Under the pieces are notes generated by a model. It was not told the origin of the DNA and searched no databases. It saw only the letters and a program-made list of their open reading frames with translations. Positions 1-7,548 of a stretch of DNA of 10,743 nucleotides are shown here, piece by piece. How positions within the stretch are numbered: the stretch's first letter is position 1; each line of letters opens with the position of its first letter. This DNA comes from Eubacteriales bacterium (GTDB lineage Bacteria > Bacillota_A > Clostridia > Christensenellales > Aristaeellaceae), in the NCBI GenBank assembly GCA_030528845.1, contig JAUMYC010000071.1, forward strand, positions 1-10,743. Direction: 5' to 3'. A program made the translations under genes and the position numbers.

Positions 1-110
1 ATTCAAAACGTCCGCCAAAAATCGAACGGCTTGCTAATTTAGAGCCAGTTGGACGTTGTAAAATCCCTCTGAATTAGCTATCACAGCGTAGTATCAGATG
101 GGAAAGCAAA

Positions 111-147
111 TGCTGAAAAAGCCTGTATTTCCAAGCATTTTTTAGCA
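111..147. repeat. AT-rich hairpin near the element end
   Basis: TGCTGAAAAA (111-120) pairs with TTTTTTAGCA (138-147) over 10 bp with one G-U, around a 17-base loop. It could be a terminator for the open frame ending at 77, or part of the recombinase-binding region of the attachment site. The sequence alone does not decide between these. Confidence 0.4.
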
Positions 148-160
148 TCAGGTGTCACTT

Positions 161-177
161 CCCGATGTTGAATCGGG
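161..177. repeat. Perfect short inverted repeat beside the tRNA junction
   Basis: CCCGAT (161-166), loop GTTGA, ATCGGG (172-177). It ends five bases before the tRNA-like sequence begins. Its position suggests a structural or protein-binding role at the junction, but this is inference. Confidence 0.4.
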
Positions 178-181
178 TCTA

Positions 182-226
182 CTCCTAAGCGACAGGCCGG
201 GAGTTCGAATCTCTTTGGGTGCGCCA
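182..226 (+). tRNA. 3' half of tRNA-Arg(CCT); probable attachment site
   Basis: From the anticodon loop onward the sequence is a standard tRNA. The anticodon loop CTCCTAA (182-188) gives anticodon CCT. It is followed by the 3' anticodon stem GCGAC (189-193), variable loop AGGCC (194-198), a T arm with stem GGGAG/CTCTT around loop TTCGAAT (199-215), acceptor 3' strand TGGGTGC (216-222), discriminator G and encoded CCA (224-226). The partner strands are missing: no GCACCCA 5' acceptor, no D arm, and the bases before the loop (GTCTA) pair with GCGAC at only three of five positions. It cannot be a working tRNA. Tyrosine-recombinase elements often carry the 3' end of their target tRNA, which leaves one such fragment at the far end, so this is probably an att repeat. 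A decayed tRNA relic is the alternative. Confidence 0.75.
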
Positions 227-230
227 GAAT

Positions 231-265
231 GCCCTGAAGCCGTTGGCTTCGGGGCGTTTCTTTTT
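231..265 (+). terminator. Rho-independent terminator of the tRNA locus
   Basis: An 11-bp stem, GCCCTGAAGCC (231-241) with GGCTTCGGGGC (245-255) and one G-U, has a GTT loop and the tail GTTTCTTTTT. It lies four bases after the tRNA CCA on the same strand, so it was most likely the terminator of the intact host tRNA gene and marks the return to host sequence. Confidence 0.75.
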
Positions 266-289
266 GTTGGGAAAGCAGGCCTTGCATCC

Positions 290-328
290 AAAATAACAAA
301 CGGCCCGGCGAAAGATGCCGGGCCGTTT
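290..328 (-). terminator. Terminator of the aldo/keto reductase gene
   Basis: A perfect 12-bp stem, AAACGGCCCGGC (298-309) and GCCGGGCCGTTT (317-328), has a 7-base loop. Read on the minus strand it lies 29 bases after the reductase stop and runs into TTTGTTATTTT. Read on the plus strand the tail is weaker (TTTGTATGTTTGT), so it may also block readthrough from the tRNA side. Confidence 0.75.
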
Positions 329-357
329 GTATGTTTGTATGGAAGCGGGGCAGGGGC

Positions 358-1347
358 TCAGCCCTGCAGGGCCGCGTCGATTGCGGCGAGCTCTTCGGGC
401 GCAAAGGAGGTGTTCTCCAGCGCCTTGACGTTCTCGGCGATCTGCTCCGGCCGGCTCGCGCCGATGAGCGCGCTGGTCACGACGCTGTCGCGCAGGGTCC
501 ATGCGAGGGCGAGCTGCGCAAGGCTCTGGCCGCGCTCTTTGGCGATGGCGTCGAGCCGCTGCACGATGGCCAGCTTTTCCTCGGTGATGTTCGCAGGCTT
601 GAGATAGCGCGGATCCTTGGCGGCGCGGCTGTCTGCCGGGATGCCGCCGAGGTATTTGCCCGTGAGCACGCCGCCGGCCAGCGGGCCGAAGGCGATCATG
701 CCCACGCCCTGTTCGCGCAAGACGTCCGTCAGGCCTTCCTCGGGGCGGCGGTTGAGCAGGGAATAGTTGGGCTGGTGGATGAGCATGGGCGTGCCGAGGG
801 CGCGAAGCGTCTCGATGGCCTGCTTGGCCTGCTCGGCGTTGTAATTGGAGATGCCCACGTACAGGGCCTTGCCGCTGCGCACGATGTGATCCAGCGCCAT
901 CATCGTCTCCTCGATGGGGGTCTCCGGGTCGGGGCGGTGGTGATAGAAGATATCGACGTAATCGAGCCCCATGCGCTGCAGACTCTGGTCGAGCGAGGCG
1001 ACGAGATATTTGCGGCTGCCGTGGTCGCCGTAGGGGCCGGGCCACATATCGTAGCCCGCCTTGGTGGAGATGATCAGCTCGTCGCGGTAGGGGCGGAAGT
1101 CGCGCTTCATATGCTGGCCGAAGTTGCGCTCCGCCTCGCCATAGGGCGGGCCGTAGTTGTTGGCCAGGTCAAAATGCGTGATGCCCGCGTCAAAGGCGGC
1201 GTGCAGCACAGCTTGCTGCTGGGCAAAGGGAGTGATGGAGCCGAAGTTATGCCACAGGCCCAGAGAGATGGCCGGCAGCTTCAGGCCGCTTCTTCCGCAG
1301 CGGCGGTATTCCATGGTATCATAGCGCTTTTCGTTTGCGATATACAT
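358..1347 (-). CDS. gpr: Aldo/keto reductase, L-glyceraldehyde 3-phosphate reductase type (YghZ/Gpr)
   Basis: A 329-residue cytosolic NADPH-dependent reductase, close to the usual family length. It resembles E. coli YghZ/Gpr along its whole length: MEYRRCGRSGLKLPAISLGL at 12-31, HFDLANNYGPP (58-68), ELIISTKAGYDMWPGPYG (90-107) and the end motif LIGASRPEQIAENV. The catalytic tetrad is visible as D60, Y65, K96 and H137 (FYHHR). Members of this group reduce L-glyceraldehyde 3-phosphate and other aldehydes such as methylglyoxal, probably as detoxification. The exact substrate here is inferred. The start has GGGAGG eight bases upstream and the promoter at 1384-1412. It is a single-gene unit with its own terminator, divergent from the MATE gene. 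Identity is secure; the physiological role is not. Confidence 0.93.
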   Translation of the reverse strand: MYIANEKRYDTMEYRRCGRSGLKLPAISLGLWHNFGSITPFAQQQAVLHAAFDAGITHFDLANNYGPPYGEAERNFGQHMKRDFRPYRDELIISTKAGYDMWPGPYGDHGSRKYLVASLDQSLQRMGLDYVDIFYHHRPDPETPIEETMMALDHIVRSGKALYVGISNYNAEQAKQAIETLRALGTPMLIHQPNYSLLNRRPEEGLTDVLREQGVGMIAFGPLAGGVLTGKYLGGIPADSRAAKDPRYLKPANITEEKLAIVQRLDAIAKERGQSLAQLALAWTLRDSVVTSALIGASRPEQIAENVKALENTSFAPEELAAIDAALQG

Positions 1348-1383
1348 TTGCTCTGCCTCCCGTGTGTTTTTGTGTCCGTATGT

Positions 1384-1412
1384 ATTATATCCCGAAAGCC
1401 GCCGCCGGTCAA
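1384..1412 (-). promoter_or_regulatory. Sigma-A promoter of the aldo/keto reductase
   Basis: On the minus strand, TTGACC (1412-1407), a 17-base spacer and a perfect TATAAT (1389-1384) stand about 37 bases before the start codon. I see no clear operator. Confidence 0.75.
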
Positions 1413-1481
1413 TTTATTCCTGTCCGGATAGGCGGGTCGCGCGGGTGGTTCATTAAGAAATCACGCGGCGCGCCCCGTCTG

Positions 1482-1510
1482 TTGCGGAGATAACAATGAT
1501 GCCGTATACT
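1482..1510 (+). promoter_or_regulatory. Sigma-A promoter of the MATE exporter
   Basis: TTGCGG (1482-1487), a 17-base spacer and TATACT (1505-1510) precede a short leader of about 23 bases. AAAGGA at 1522-1527 is the likely ribosome binding site, 12 bases before the ATG at 1540, which is on the long side. Confidence 0.6.
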
Positions 1511-1539
1511 GTGGAAAAAACAAAGGATACGGTGAGAAA

Positions 1540-2886
1540 ATGCGCGTAAGAAACATGACGGAGGGCAGCCCGATCCGGCTGATCCTCTCGGTCGCCCTGC
1601 CCTTGATGCTGGGCAATATTTTTCAGCAGCTCTATACGGTCGTGGATGCGCAGGTGGTCGGCAGCGTGCTGGGCGTGCATGCGCTGGCGGCGCTGGGCTC
1701 GTCCGACTGGCTCAACTGGATGTTCCTCGGGCTGATCCACGGCTTTTCGCAGGGCTTTACCATCCCCATGGCGCAGGCCTTCGGCGCGGGAGACCACGAC
1801 GCGCTGCGCAGGTATATCGGCAATTCCGTCGTGCTCTCCTTGCTGACATGCCTTGCCACAACGGCGGTGGCGCTGCTCACGCTCAGCCCGATTCTGGACC
1901 TGATGGGCAACCCGCAGGAGATCCGCCCGATGACGACGACCTATCTTCGCATCCTGTTTGCGGGCTATCCCATCTCCATGGCGTATAATTTGATGGCGGG
2001 CGTGCTGCGCTCGCTGGGCGACGGCCGCACGCCGCTCTATGCCATGGTCATGGCCTCGCTGCTCAATATCGCGCTGGACTATCTCTTTGTGGCTGTGTTC
2101 GGCTGGGGCGTGGGCGGCGCGGCGATCGCGACGGTCATCGCACAGGCGGCGGCCTTCGTCTTCTGCCTCTTTGCGCTCTCGCGCATCCCCTTCATCCGCC
2201 CGAAGAAAAAGGACCTGCGGCTGGAGAAGGCGGCGAGCGTGCGCCTGATGCGGCTGGGCATCCCGCTGGCCGCGCAGAACGCCATCATCGGCGTGGGCGG
2301 CATGATCGTGCAGAGCGTCGTCAACACCATGGGCGTCACCTTCATCGCCGGCTATACCGCCACGAACAAGCTCTACGGCGTGCTGGAGATCGCCGCCGTT
2401 TCCTACGGCTATGCCACCTCCACCTACACCGGCCAGAACATGGGCGCGGGCAGGATCGACCGCATCCGCAAGGGCGTGCGCGCGGCGAATATCACCGGCT
2501 GCCTGACGGCCGCGGCCATCGCGCTGTTCATGGCGCTGTTCGGAAAGAGCATCATTTCCACCTTCCTCTCCGGTTCGCCGCAGGAGGTGGAGGAGGCCAT
2601 GCGCATCGCCTGCGAGTTTTTGTGGACGATGAGCGTCACGCTGCCGGTGCTGTATATTTTGCACATCGTGCGCAGCGCGCTGCAGGGCATGGGGAACACC
2701 TTCATGCCCATGCTCTCGGGCATTGCAGAGTTCTTTATGCGCACGGGCTCGGCCCTGCTGCTGCCCGCGCTGGTCGGCTACAGGGGCCTGTTCTGGGCCG
2801 AGGTGCTCGCATGGGCCGGAGCGGACGTTATTTTGCTTGCGAGCTATTTCCGTACCATGCGCGATCTCGCCCCGCGCAGAGAATAA
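1540..2886 (+). CDS. MATE-family multidrug/cation antiporter
   Basis: A 448-residue inner-membrane exporter of the MATE (MatE) family, which expels drugs or metabolites in exchange for Na+ or H+. The length and two-lobe repeat fit: about twelve hydrophobic segments in two sets of six, joined by a charged loop near 220-235 (RPKKKDLRLEK). Family hallmarks are the start MTEGSPIRLILSVALPLMLG (6-25) followed by NIFQQLYTVVDAQVVG (26-41), RSLGDGRTPL (157-166) at the end of the first repeat, GQNMGAGR (298-305) and the matching RSALQGMGNTFMPM (378-391) in the second lobe. M1 at 1540 is preferred, but M6 (1555) is possible because homologues often begin at MTEG. The gene stands alone and is divergent from the reductase. 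Substrate and regulator cannot be told from sequence. It belongs to the NorM/DinF-like Firmicutes group; an exact subfamily is not assigned. Confidence 0.93.
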   Translation: MRVRNMTEGSPIRLILSVALPLMLGNIFQQLYTVVDAQVVGSVLGVHALAALGSSDWLNWMFLGLIHGFSQGFTIPMAQAFGAGDHDALRRYIGNSVVLSLLTCLATTAVALLTLSPILDLMGNPQEIRPMTTTYLRILFAGYPISMAYNLMAGVLRSLGDGRTPLYAMVMASLLNIALDYLFVAVFGWGVGGAAIATVIAQAAAFVFCLFALSRIPFIRPKKKDLRLEKAASVRLMRLGIPLAAQNAIIGVGGMIVQSVVNTMGVTFIAGYTATNKLYGVLEIAAVSYGYATSTYTGQNMGAGRIDRIRKGVRAANITGCLTAAAIALFMALFGKSIISTFLSGSPQEVEEAMRIACEFLWTMSVTLPVLYILHIVRSALQGMGNTFMPMLSGIAEFFMRTGSALLLPALVGYRGLFWAEVLAWAGADVILLASYFRTMRDLAPRRE

Positions 2887-2905
2887 GATTTTTGCAAGCA
2901 TAAAA

Positions 2906-2950
2906 AACCGCCGGAAGGACAGCCTCCTTCCGGCGGTTCGTTTTTGTTTT
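2906..2950. terminator. Two-way terminator between the MATE gene and argD
   Basis: A perfect 14-bp stem, AACCGCCGGAAGGA (2906-2919) with TCCTTCCGGCGGTT (2925-2938), has a CAGCC loop. The plus-strand tail is CGTTTTTGTTTTTTT, and the minus-strand tail is TTTTTATGC. It can end both the exporter and the converging arginine operon. The plus-strand T run reaches into the argD stop codon (2952-2954), so the two 3' ends are packed very tightly. Confidence 0.9.
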
Positions 2951-2951
2951 T

Positions 2952-4118
2952 TTACTGCGCGCAGGCGGCCTTGAGCACGCCGATGGCCTTCTTGAGCACG
3001 TCCATGGGGATGTTCAGCGCGGGCAGCAGGCGCACCTTGGTCTTGGCCGTGAGGCAGAGCACGCCCATCTCGCGGCACGCGGCGAGCACCTCTGCGGCGG
3101 GCTTGGCCGTTTCAATGCCGATCATCAGGCCCTGTCCGCTCAGAGAGAGCACGCCCGGCGCGCCGGCGAGCTCGGCCTTGATGTATTCCGCCTTTTGTGT
3201 CACTTCGGCCAGCAGCTCGTCCGTCAGGCGCTCGATGATGGAGATCGCCCCGGCGCAGCAGACGGGATTGCCGCCGAAGGTGGAGCCGTGGTCGGAATAG
3301 CCGAGCACGTGTTCGACCTTTTCGCCGATGAGGCACGCGCCGATGGGCAGGCCGCCGCCCAGGCCCTTGGCCGTGGTGACGACGTCCGGCTGCACGTCGT
3401 GGTGCATGTAGGAATAGAGCTTGCCGGTGCGGCCGTTGCCGGTCTGCACTTCGTCCACCATGAAGACGATATCGTTCTCCTTGGCAAACTCGGCGGTCTT
3501 GCGGATGAACTCGCCGTCCAGCGCCACGACGCCGCCTTCGCCCTGCACGCATTCAATGAGGATGCCGGCGACCTTGTTGTTCTTGCACGTTTCGGCCATT
3601 TTCTCAAAATCGTTGGCCGGCGTATGCACAAAGCCGGCGGGCAGGGGCTGGAAGAGCTTGTGGAACACGTCCTGACCGGTGGCGGCGAGGGTGGCGAGGG
3701 TGCGGCCGTGGAAGGACTGCTCAAGCGTCACGATCACGTTGTATTCCGGGCCCTTTTTCTCCGCAGCATATTTCCGGGCGACTTTGATGGCGCATTCGTT
3801 GGCCTCCGCGCCGGAATTACCGAAGAAGACCTTCTTGAGGCCGGTCTTTTCGCACAGCAGCTGCGCAAGGCGCGCGCAGGGCTCGGTGTAGAAGAGGTTG
3901 GACATGTGCTGCACCTTGCTCATCTGCGCGGCCACGGCCTGCTGCCAATGCTCGTCGGCCACGCCGAAGCCGGTCACGGCGATGCCGGAGCCCATGTCGA
4001 TATACTCTTTGCCGGTCTCATCGTACACGAGCGAGCCCTTGCCGGAGACGATCTCGACCGGGAAGCGGTTGTAGGTATTTGCGACGTATTGCTTGTCCAG
4101 CGCTTTGATATCTGCCAT
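2952..4118 (-). CDS. argD: Acetylornithine aminotransferase
   Basis: A PLP-dependent class III aminotransferase of 388 residues. It converts N-acetylglutamate semialdehyde and glutamate to N-acetylornithine and 2-oxoglutarate, the fourth step of ornithine synthesis, in the cytosol. Visible motifs are the phosphate-binding NSGAEAN (101-107), SFHGRT (135-140), cofactor aspartate D222 in VDEVQTG, Schiff-base lysine K251 in TTAKGLGGGLPIGA, GSTFGGNP (278-285) and the late VRLLPAL (362-368). It is the last gene of the operon, three bases after the argB stop. Its AAGGGAGG ribosome binding site lies inside the final argB codons, which suggests translational coupling. In some bacteria ArgD also acts as succinyldiaminopimelate aminotransferase in lysine synthesis; that cannot be judged here. 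Confidence 0.97.
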   Translation of the reverse strand: MADIKALDKQYVANTYNRFPVEIVSGKGSLVYDETGKEYIDMGSGIAVTGFGVADEHWQQAVAAQMSKVQHMSNLFYTEPCARLAQLLCEKTGLKKVFFGNSGAEANECAIKVARKYAAEKKGPEYNVIVTLEQSFHGRTLATLAATGQDVFHKLFQPLPAGFVHTPANDFEKMAETCKNNKVAGILIECVQGEGGVVALDGEFIRKTAEFAKENDIVFMVDEVQTGNGRTGKLYSYMHHDVQPDVVTTAKGLGGGLPIGACLIGEKVEHVLGYSDHGSTFGGNPVCCAGAISIIERLTDELLAEVTQKAEYIKAELAGAPGVLSLSGQGLMIGIETAKPAAEVLAACREMGVLCLTAKTKVRLLPALNIPMDVLKKAIGVLKAACAQ

Positions 4119-4121
4119 TGT

Positions 4122-4991
4122 TCAATTGCCTCCCTTGACCATCGTGCCGGCGCCTTCGTCGGTGAGCAGTTCCATGAGGATGGAGTGCTGCACGCGCCCG
4201 TCCATGATGACGACGTTCTTCACGCCGTGTTCGATCGCTTCGATGCAGCAGTCCACCTTGGGGATCATGCCGCCGGAGATCACGCCGCTCTTGTACAGCT
4301 CGCGCGCCTCGGGGATGGTGATCTCGGAAATGAGGGACTCCGGGTCGTGTACGTCGCGCAGGAGCCCTGCGATGTCCGTCATCATGATCAGGCGATCGGC
4401 CTTGAGCGCGCCTGCGATATAGGCTGCGGCGGTGTCGCCGTTGATGTTGTAGGCGTTGCCCTCCGCGTCGCAGCCGACCGTGGAAATGACCGGGATGTAG
4501 CCCTTTTCCAGCAGGTCGACCACCGGCTCGATGTGGATGTCGGTGATCTTGCCCACATAGCCCAGGCGTTCGTCCTTCATTTTTGCTTCGATGAGCATGC
4601 CGTCCATGCCGGAGATGCCCATGGCCTTGCCGCCCTTTTTCTCCAGCAGATTGACGAGCGTCTTGTTCACCTTGCCGCAGAGCACCATCTGCACGATGTC
4701 CACCGTTTCCTTGTCCGTCACGCGCAGGCCGTCCACAAATTTGGGTTCCTTGCCCAGGCGCTTCATCAAATCGTTGATCTCGGGGCCGCCGCCGTGTACG
4801 AGCACGATCTTCACGCCGATGAGCCAGAGCAGCACGATGTCTTCCATCACCTGCTGCTTGAGCGTTTCGTTGATCATGGCGTTGCCGCCGTATTTGACGA
4901 CCACGATCTTCTGGTTATAGAGCTTGATATAGGGCAGCGCCTGCGTGAGCACCTCGGCGCGCTCGGCGTTGGTAAATTCATTGATCTGCAT
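4122..4991 (-). CDS. argB: Acetylglutamate kinase, arginine-inhibited type
   Basis: A 289-residue amino-acid kinase that phosphorylates N-acetylglutamate with ATP, usually the controlling step. Motifs are KYGGNAM (33-39) with K33, HGGGPEI (66-72), FVDGLRVTD (85-93), NINGDTAAAYIAGAL (182-196) and GGMIPK (240-245) with K245. The N-terminal stretch before the kinase core (about 1-28, AEVLTQALPYIKLYNQ) matches the mobile helix that builds the hexameric, arginine-feedback-inhibited form, and it is absent from the arginine-insensitive E. coli enzyme. The end HSILMELLTDEGAGTM is also typical of the sensitive class. AAAGGGG stands 10 bases before the ATG. Unlike the other operon genes it has a long upstream gap (286 bases) filled with repeats. 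It is closely followed by argD. Confidence 0.97.
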   Translation of the reverse strand: MQINEFTNAERAEVLTQALPYIKLYNQKIVVVKYGGNAMINETLKQQVMEDIVLLWLIGVKIVLVHGGGPEINDLMKRLGKEPKFVDGLRVTDKETVDIVQMVLCGKVNKTLVNLLEKKGGKAMGISGMDGMLIEAKMKDERLGYVGKITDIHIEPVVDLLEKGYIPVISTVGCDAEGNAYNINGDTAAAYIAGALKADRLIMMTDIAGLLRDVHDPESLISEITIPEARELYKSGVISGGMIPKVDCCIEAIEHGVKNVVIMDGRVQHSILMELLTDEGAGTMVKGGN

Positions 4992-5021
4992 AAAAATGAT
5001 ACCCCTTTAAAGGATTTTAAG

Positions 5022-5048
5022 ACGGGCGACCGCAAGGGCCGCCCCTAC
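5022..5048 (+). repeat. Palindromic intergenic repeat, copy 1
   Basis: A 27-base unit starting ACGGGCGACCGCAAGGG and ending CGCCCCTAC. The stem GGGCGACC/GGCCGCCC has one A-C mismatch. It differs from copy 2 (5093-5119) at one base. Units of this shape are familiar as dispersed repeats in several Firmicutes genomes; that comparison is from memory, not a search. Confidence 0.75.
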
Positions 5049-5092
5049 GGGCTTGGCGGAATATAGGCATGTCTGCACATTATGTGTCAGAA

Positions 5093-5119
5093 ACGGGCGA
5101 CCGCAAGGGTCGCCCCTAC
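5093..5119 (+). repeat. Palindromic intergenic repeat, copy 2
   Basis: Same unit as at 5022-5048, with a T in place of C that makes the 8-bp stem GGGCGACC/GGTCGCCC perfect around a GCAAG loop. The copies start 71 bases apart in the same direction. A degenerate inverted copy lies at 10615-10641. Confidence 0.75.
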
Positions 5120-5161
5120 CGGTGCAGAGAACCGCGCGGGACGACGTCACGCGCAGCGGGG

Positions 5162-5182
5162 TGCAGGGGCGGAGCCCCTGCA
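5162..5182. repeat. GC-rich hairpin, TGCAGGGGC type, copy A
   Basis: TGCAGGGGC (5162-5170), loop GGA, GCCCCTGCA (5174-5182): a perfect 9-bp stem. Nearly the same unit recurs at 5247-5267. Confidence 0.7.
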
Positions 5183-5246
5183 GGGGGGTGGGCTGCCCCC
5201 GTGTGTTGGGGGATAACGGGGGGCCCCCCCCCACTTTGGCGAGGGT

Positions 5247-5267
5247 GCAGGGGCGAGGAGCCCCTGC
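5247..5267. repeat. GC-rich hairpin, GCAGGGGC type, copy B
   Basis: GCAGGGGC (5247-5254), loop GAGGA, GCCCCTGC (5260-5267): a perfect 8-bp stem ten bases past the argJ stop on the transcribed strand. No T run follows, so it is a weak terminator candidate. It could act as a 3' mRNA stabiliser. Confidence 0.65.
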
Positions 5268-5277
5268 CTTCCCGTGC

Positions 5278-6492
5278 TCAGGTGCGGTAGTCGCCGTTGA
5301 TCTTCACATAGTCATACGTCAGATCGCAGCCCCACGCAGCGGCGCACGCGTCGCCGTCGTTGAGCGCCACGAGGATCTCGATCTCCTTTTCCAGTAGGAT
5401 CTCCTTGGCCGTTTCCTCGGAGAACTCCACGCCTGCGCCGTCCTTGCAGACGAGGATCTCACCCTTTGCGGAGCGGAACGCCACGTCGATCTTGTTCACG
5501 TCCACCTGCGCGCCGGAGTAGCCGATGGCGCAGAGCACGCGGCCCCAGTTGGCATCCGCGCCGAACATGGCGGCCTTGAGCAGAGAGGAGCAGATCACGC
5601 TCTTGGCGACGGTCTTGGCCGTGCCTTCGCAGGGAGCGCCGCTCACCTTGCATTCCAGCAGCTTGGTCGCGCCCTCGCCGTCCGCGGCGATCATGCGGCA
5701 CAGATAGACGTTGACCGTGTTCAGCGCCTGCATGAAGGCGTCGAACGCCTCGCCCTCGGCCGTGATGGGCTCGTTGCCGGCCATGCCGTTGGCCAGAATG
5801 GAGACCATGTCGTTGGTGGAGGTGTCGCCGTCCACGCTGGTCATATTGAAGGTGTTCCGAATATCGTGCGAAAGCGCCTTGTGCAGCATTTCGGGGCTGA
5901 TGGCGCAGTCGGTGGTGATGAAGACGAGCATGGTGGCCATGTTCGGATGGATCATACCGCTGCCCTTGGCGATGCCGCCCAGACGGCAGACCTTGCCGCC
6001 GATCTCGAATTCCACGGCGACTTCCTTCATCACGGTGTCCGTGGTCATGATGGCTTCGACGGCCTCGGGGCAGCCCTGCGCGTTCAGGCCGGCGGCCAGC
6101 TCGGGCATGGCGGCGGCGATGGGCGCGATGTCGAGCCTCTGGCCGATCACGCCCGTGGAGGCGACGATCACATCCTGCGCGGAAATGCCCAGCGCCTGCG
6201 CGGTCAGCTCGCTCATCATCTCGGCGATCTCGATGCCGTCGGCGTTGCAGGTGTTGGCGTTGCCGCTGTTGCAGATGACCGCCTGCGCGACGCCGTTGGC
6301 GATGTGCGCCTTGGTGACGGCGATGGGCGCGCCCTTGACCAGGTTCGTGGTGTAGACCGCCGCCGCGCTCGCAGGCACGGCGGAATAGATCAGCGCGAGG
6401 TCTCGCTTGGTGCGGTTTTTGCGGATGCCGCAATGCACGCCGTTTGCAGTAAAGCCCTGTGCGGCGCAGACGCCGCCGGAAATCGTTTTCAT
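5278..6492 (-). CDS. argJ: Glutamate N-acetyltransferase / ornithine acetyltransferase
   Basis: A 404-residue self-cleaving N-terminal-nucleophile enzyme. It moves the acetyl group from N-acetylornithine to glutamate, releasing ornithine and renewing N-acetylglutamate. Many members also make N-acetylglutamate from acetyl-CoA. The cleavage site is seen as HPNMATML: cut between A186 and T187, with T187 as nucleophile, giving an alpha chain 1-186 and a beta chain 187-404. ASTGVIG (111-117) forms the oxyanion region, and GDTSTND (222-228), GADANWGR (311-318) and the C-terminus INGDYRT are conserved. AAAGGAG stands ten bases before the ATG, and argC ends 30 bases upstream. No argA is present, so a bifunctional enzyme is plausible but not shown by sequence alone. 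Confidence 0.97.
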   Translation of the reverse strand: MKTISGGVCAAQGFTANGVHCGIRKNRTKRDLALIYSAVPASAAAVYTTNLVKGAPIAVTKAHIANGVAQAVICNSGNANTCNADGIEIAEMMSELTAQALGISAQDVIVASTGVIGQRLDIAPIAAAMPELAAGLNAQGCPEAVEAIMTTDTVMKEVAVEFEIGGKVCRLGGIAKGSGMIHPNMATMLVFITTDCAISPEMLHKALSHDIRNTFNMTSVDGDTSTNDMVSILANGMAGNEPITAEGEAFDAFMQALNTVNVYLCRMIAADGEGATKLLECKVSGAPCEGTAKTVAKSVICSSLLKAAMFGADANWGRVLCAIGYSGAQVDVNKIDVAFRSAKGEILVCKDGAGVEFSEETAKEILLEKEIEILVALNDGDACAAAWGCDLTYDYVKINGDYRT

Positions 6493-6522
6493 GATCGTTC
6501 GTCTCCTTTATTTGCTGTGCGG

Positions 6523-7449
6523 TTATTCAACAACGAGGTCGGTCGTTTCCTCAACGCCCAGCAGGATGTTCATGTTCTGGATGGCTGCGCCGGACGCGCC
6601 CTTGCCGAGGTTGTCGTAGCGCGCGACGAGCGCATCCTGCTCGTCGTTGCCGGATACGGAGATCTCCATATCATCGCGCCCGGAGAACGCGCCCGCGGAG
6701 AGGAAGCCGCCCTCGTCGGCGCTTTCGGCAAAATGCACGAGCTTGCTGTGGTAGAGGGAAGCGTAGAGCGCCTTCACGTCGGCGACGGAGCCGCGCAGAT
6801 CCTTTTTGAACAGCGGCACCGTGACCTCCATGCCCGCATAGAAGGGAGCCACGATGGGGCAGAAGGCCGGCGCGATCTCCAGCGCGCACAGGTGCACCAT
6901 TTCCTTCAGGTGCTTGTGCTGCTGCGTGAGGCCATACTGCCTCGGCGCGTCGAGCAGCGCGTCGCGCCCCTCGGCTTCATATTCGGCGATCATCTTCTTG
7001 CCGCCGCCGGAATAGCCCGTGAGCGAGAAGCAGGTCAGCGCGGTGTCGGCCGCGAGGAGCCCTGCAGAGATGAGCGGCTGCACGAGGGCGATAAAGCCGC
7101 TGGCGTGGCAGCCCGGGTTGCCGATGCGCTTGGAGGAGGCGATCTTTTCGCGCAGAGAGCCGATCTCCGGGAAGCCGTAGGCCCAGTCCGGATGGGTGCG
7201 GTGCGCGGTGGAGGTGTCGATGAGCGCGGTGTGCGGGTTCGTCAGGAGAGAGACCGCTTCGACGGCGGCTGCGTCCGGCAGGCACAAAAAGGCGATGTCG
7301 CTTTGGTTGAGCGCCTCGGCGCGCGCCCCGGCGTCCTTGCGCACCTCGTCCGGCAGGATGAGCAGCTCGATATCCTCGCGGCCCGCGAGCCGCTCGTGGA
7401 TGCGCAGGCCCGTCGTGCCGGCGCTGCCGTCTATAAATACTTTTGCCAT
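6523..7449 (-). CDS. argC: N-acetyl-gamma-glutamyl-phosphate reductase, type 2
   Basis: A 308-residue NADPH-dependent reductase that turns N-acetylglutamyl phosphate into the semialdehyde, the third pathway step. It is the short type-2 form (about 310 residues, against about 340 for type 1). Nucleotide-binding loop IDGSAGTTGLRIHER (6-20), STAHRTHPDW (80-89), catalytic C114 in GNPGCHASG (110-118), FSLTGYSGGGKK (141-152) and the active-site HKH (178-180) are all present. I chose the ATG at 7449 (MAKVF): AAAGGA lies ten bases upstream and the family begins there. An in-frame ATG at 7497 would add 16 residues encoded by operator DNA and is unlikely. It is the first gene of the arg operon. Confidence 0.95.
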   Translation of the reverse strand: MAKVFIDGSAGTTGLRIHERLAGREDIELLILPDEVRKDAGARAEALNQSDIAFLCLPDAAAVEAVSLLTNPHTALIDTSTAHRTHPDWAYGFPEIGSLREKIASSKRIGNPGCHASGFIALVQPLISAGLLAADTALTCFSLTGYSGGGKKMIAEYEAEGRDALLDAPRQYGLTQQHKHLKEMVHLCALEIAPAFCPIVAPFYAGMEVTVPLFKKDLRGSVADVKALYASLYHSKLVHFAESADEGGFLSAGAFSGRDDMEISVSGNDEQDALVARYDNLGKGASGAAIQNMNILLGVEETTDLVVE

Positions 7450-7482
7450 GCTGTGCAGATCCTTTCTTTTCATGCAGTATAC

Positions 7483-7548
7483 TGAATTTGTATGCATAAA
7501 TATGCAATGCTTTGCTGAAATATGCAGGTATTATACGCAGAATATGCA
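7483..7548 (-). promoter_or_regulatory. ARG-box array, likely ArgR/AhrC operator
   Basis: Several sites fit the ArgR half-site pattern TGNAT-N4-ATNCA. Box A is TGAATTTGTATGCA (7483-7496), box B TGCATAAATATGCA (7493-7506, a near-perfect match), and box C the weaker TGCTGAAATATGCA (7513-7526). A fourth half-site, AATATGCA, is at 7541-7548. TATGCA starts at 7491, 7501, 7521 and 7543, about one, two and two helical turns apart. Centres of B and C are 20 bases apart, near the usual 21 for one ArgR hexamer. The array runs from the promoter spacer past the expected start of transcription, as expected for arginine-dependent repression. The regulator gene is not in the window. Confidence 0.7.

Larger units (their letters stand above)
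1..181. mobile_element. Probable end of an element integrated at tRNA-Arg(CCT)
   Basis: No confident gene is seen here. The stretch is visibly AT-richer than the rest of the window and stops exactly where a tRNA 3' half begins, so I infer it is the terminal part of an integrated element (prophage, ICE or genomic island) whose body lies to the left, outside the window. A + strand frame is open from base 3 to a TAG at 75-77 and would encode a 24-residue tail ending GRCKIPLN. It could be the C-terminus of an element protein, but I do not recognise it. Two hairpins and an imperfect direct repeat (TAGTATCAGATG at 89-100, TAGCATCAGGTG at 143-154) lie near the junction and could be recombinase sites. 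The alternative is old chromosomal sequence next to a decayed tRNA. Confidence 0.45.
4992..5277. repeat. Non-coding palindromic repeat island inside the arg operon
   Basis: The 286 bases between argJ and argB hold no convincing gene. They contain two copies of a GGGCGACC hairpin repeat (5022-5048, 5093-5119), two GCAGGGGC hairpins (5162-5182, 5247-5267), the short palindrome CACATTATGTG (5076-5086), and a run of six G followed by nine C (5218-5232). On the minus strand I find only a weak promoter candidate for argB (CTGACA, 19 bases, TATATT, within 5062-5092). No U-rich tail follows any of the hairpins on the transcribed strand, so they do not look like ordinary terminators. They may stabilise or process the mRNA, or simply be inserted repeats. 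Confidence 0.75.
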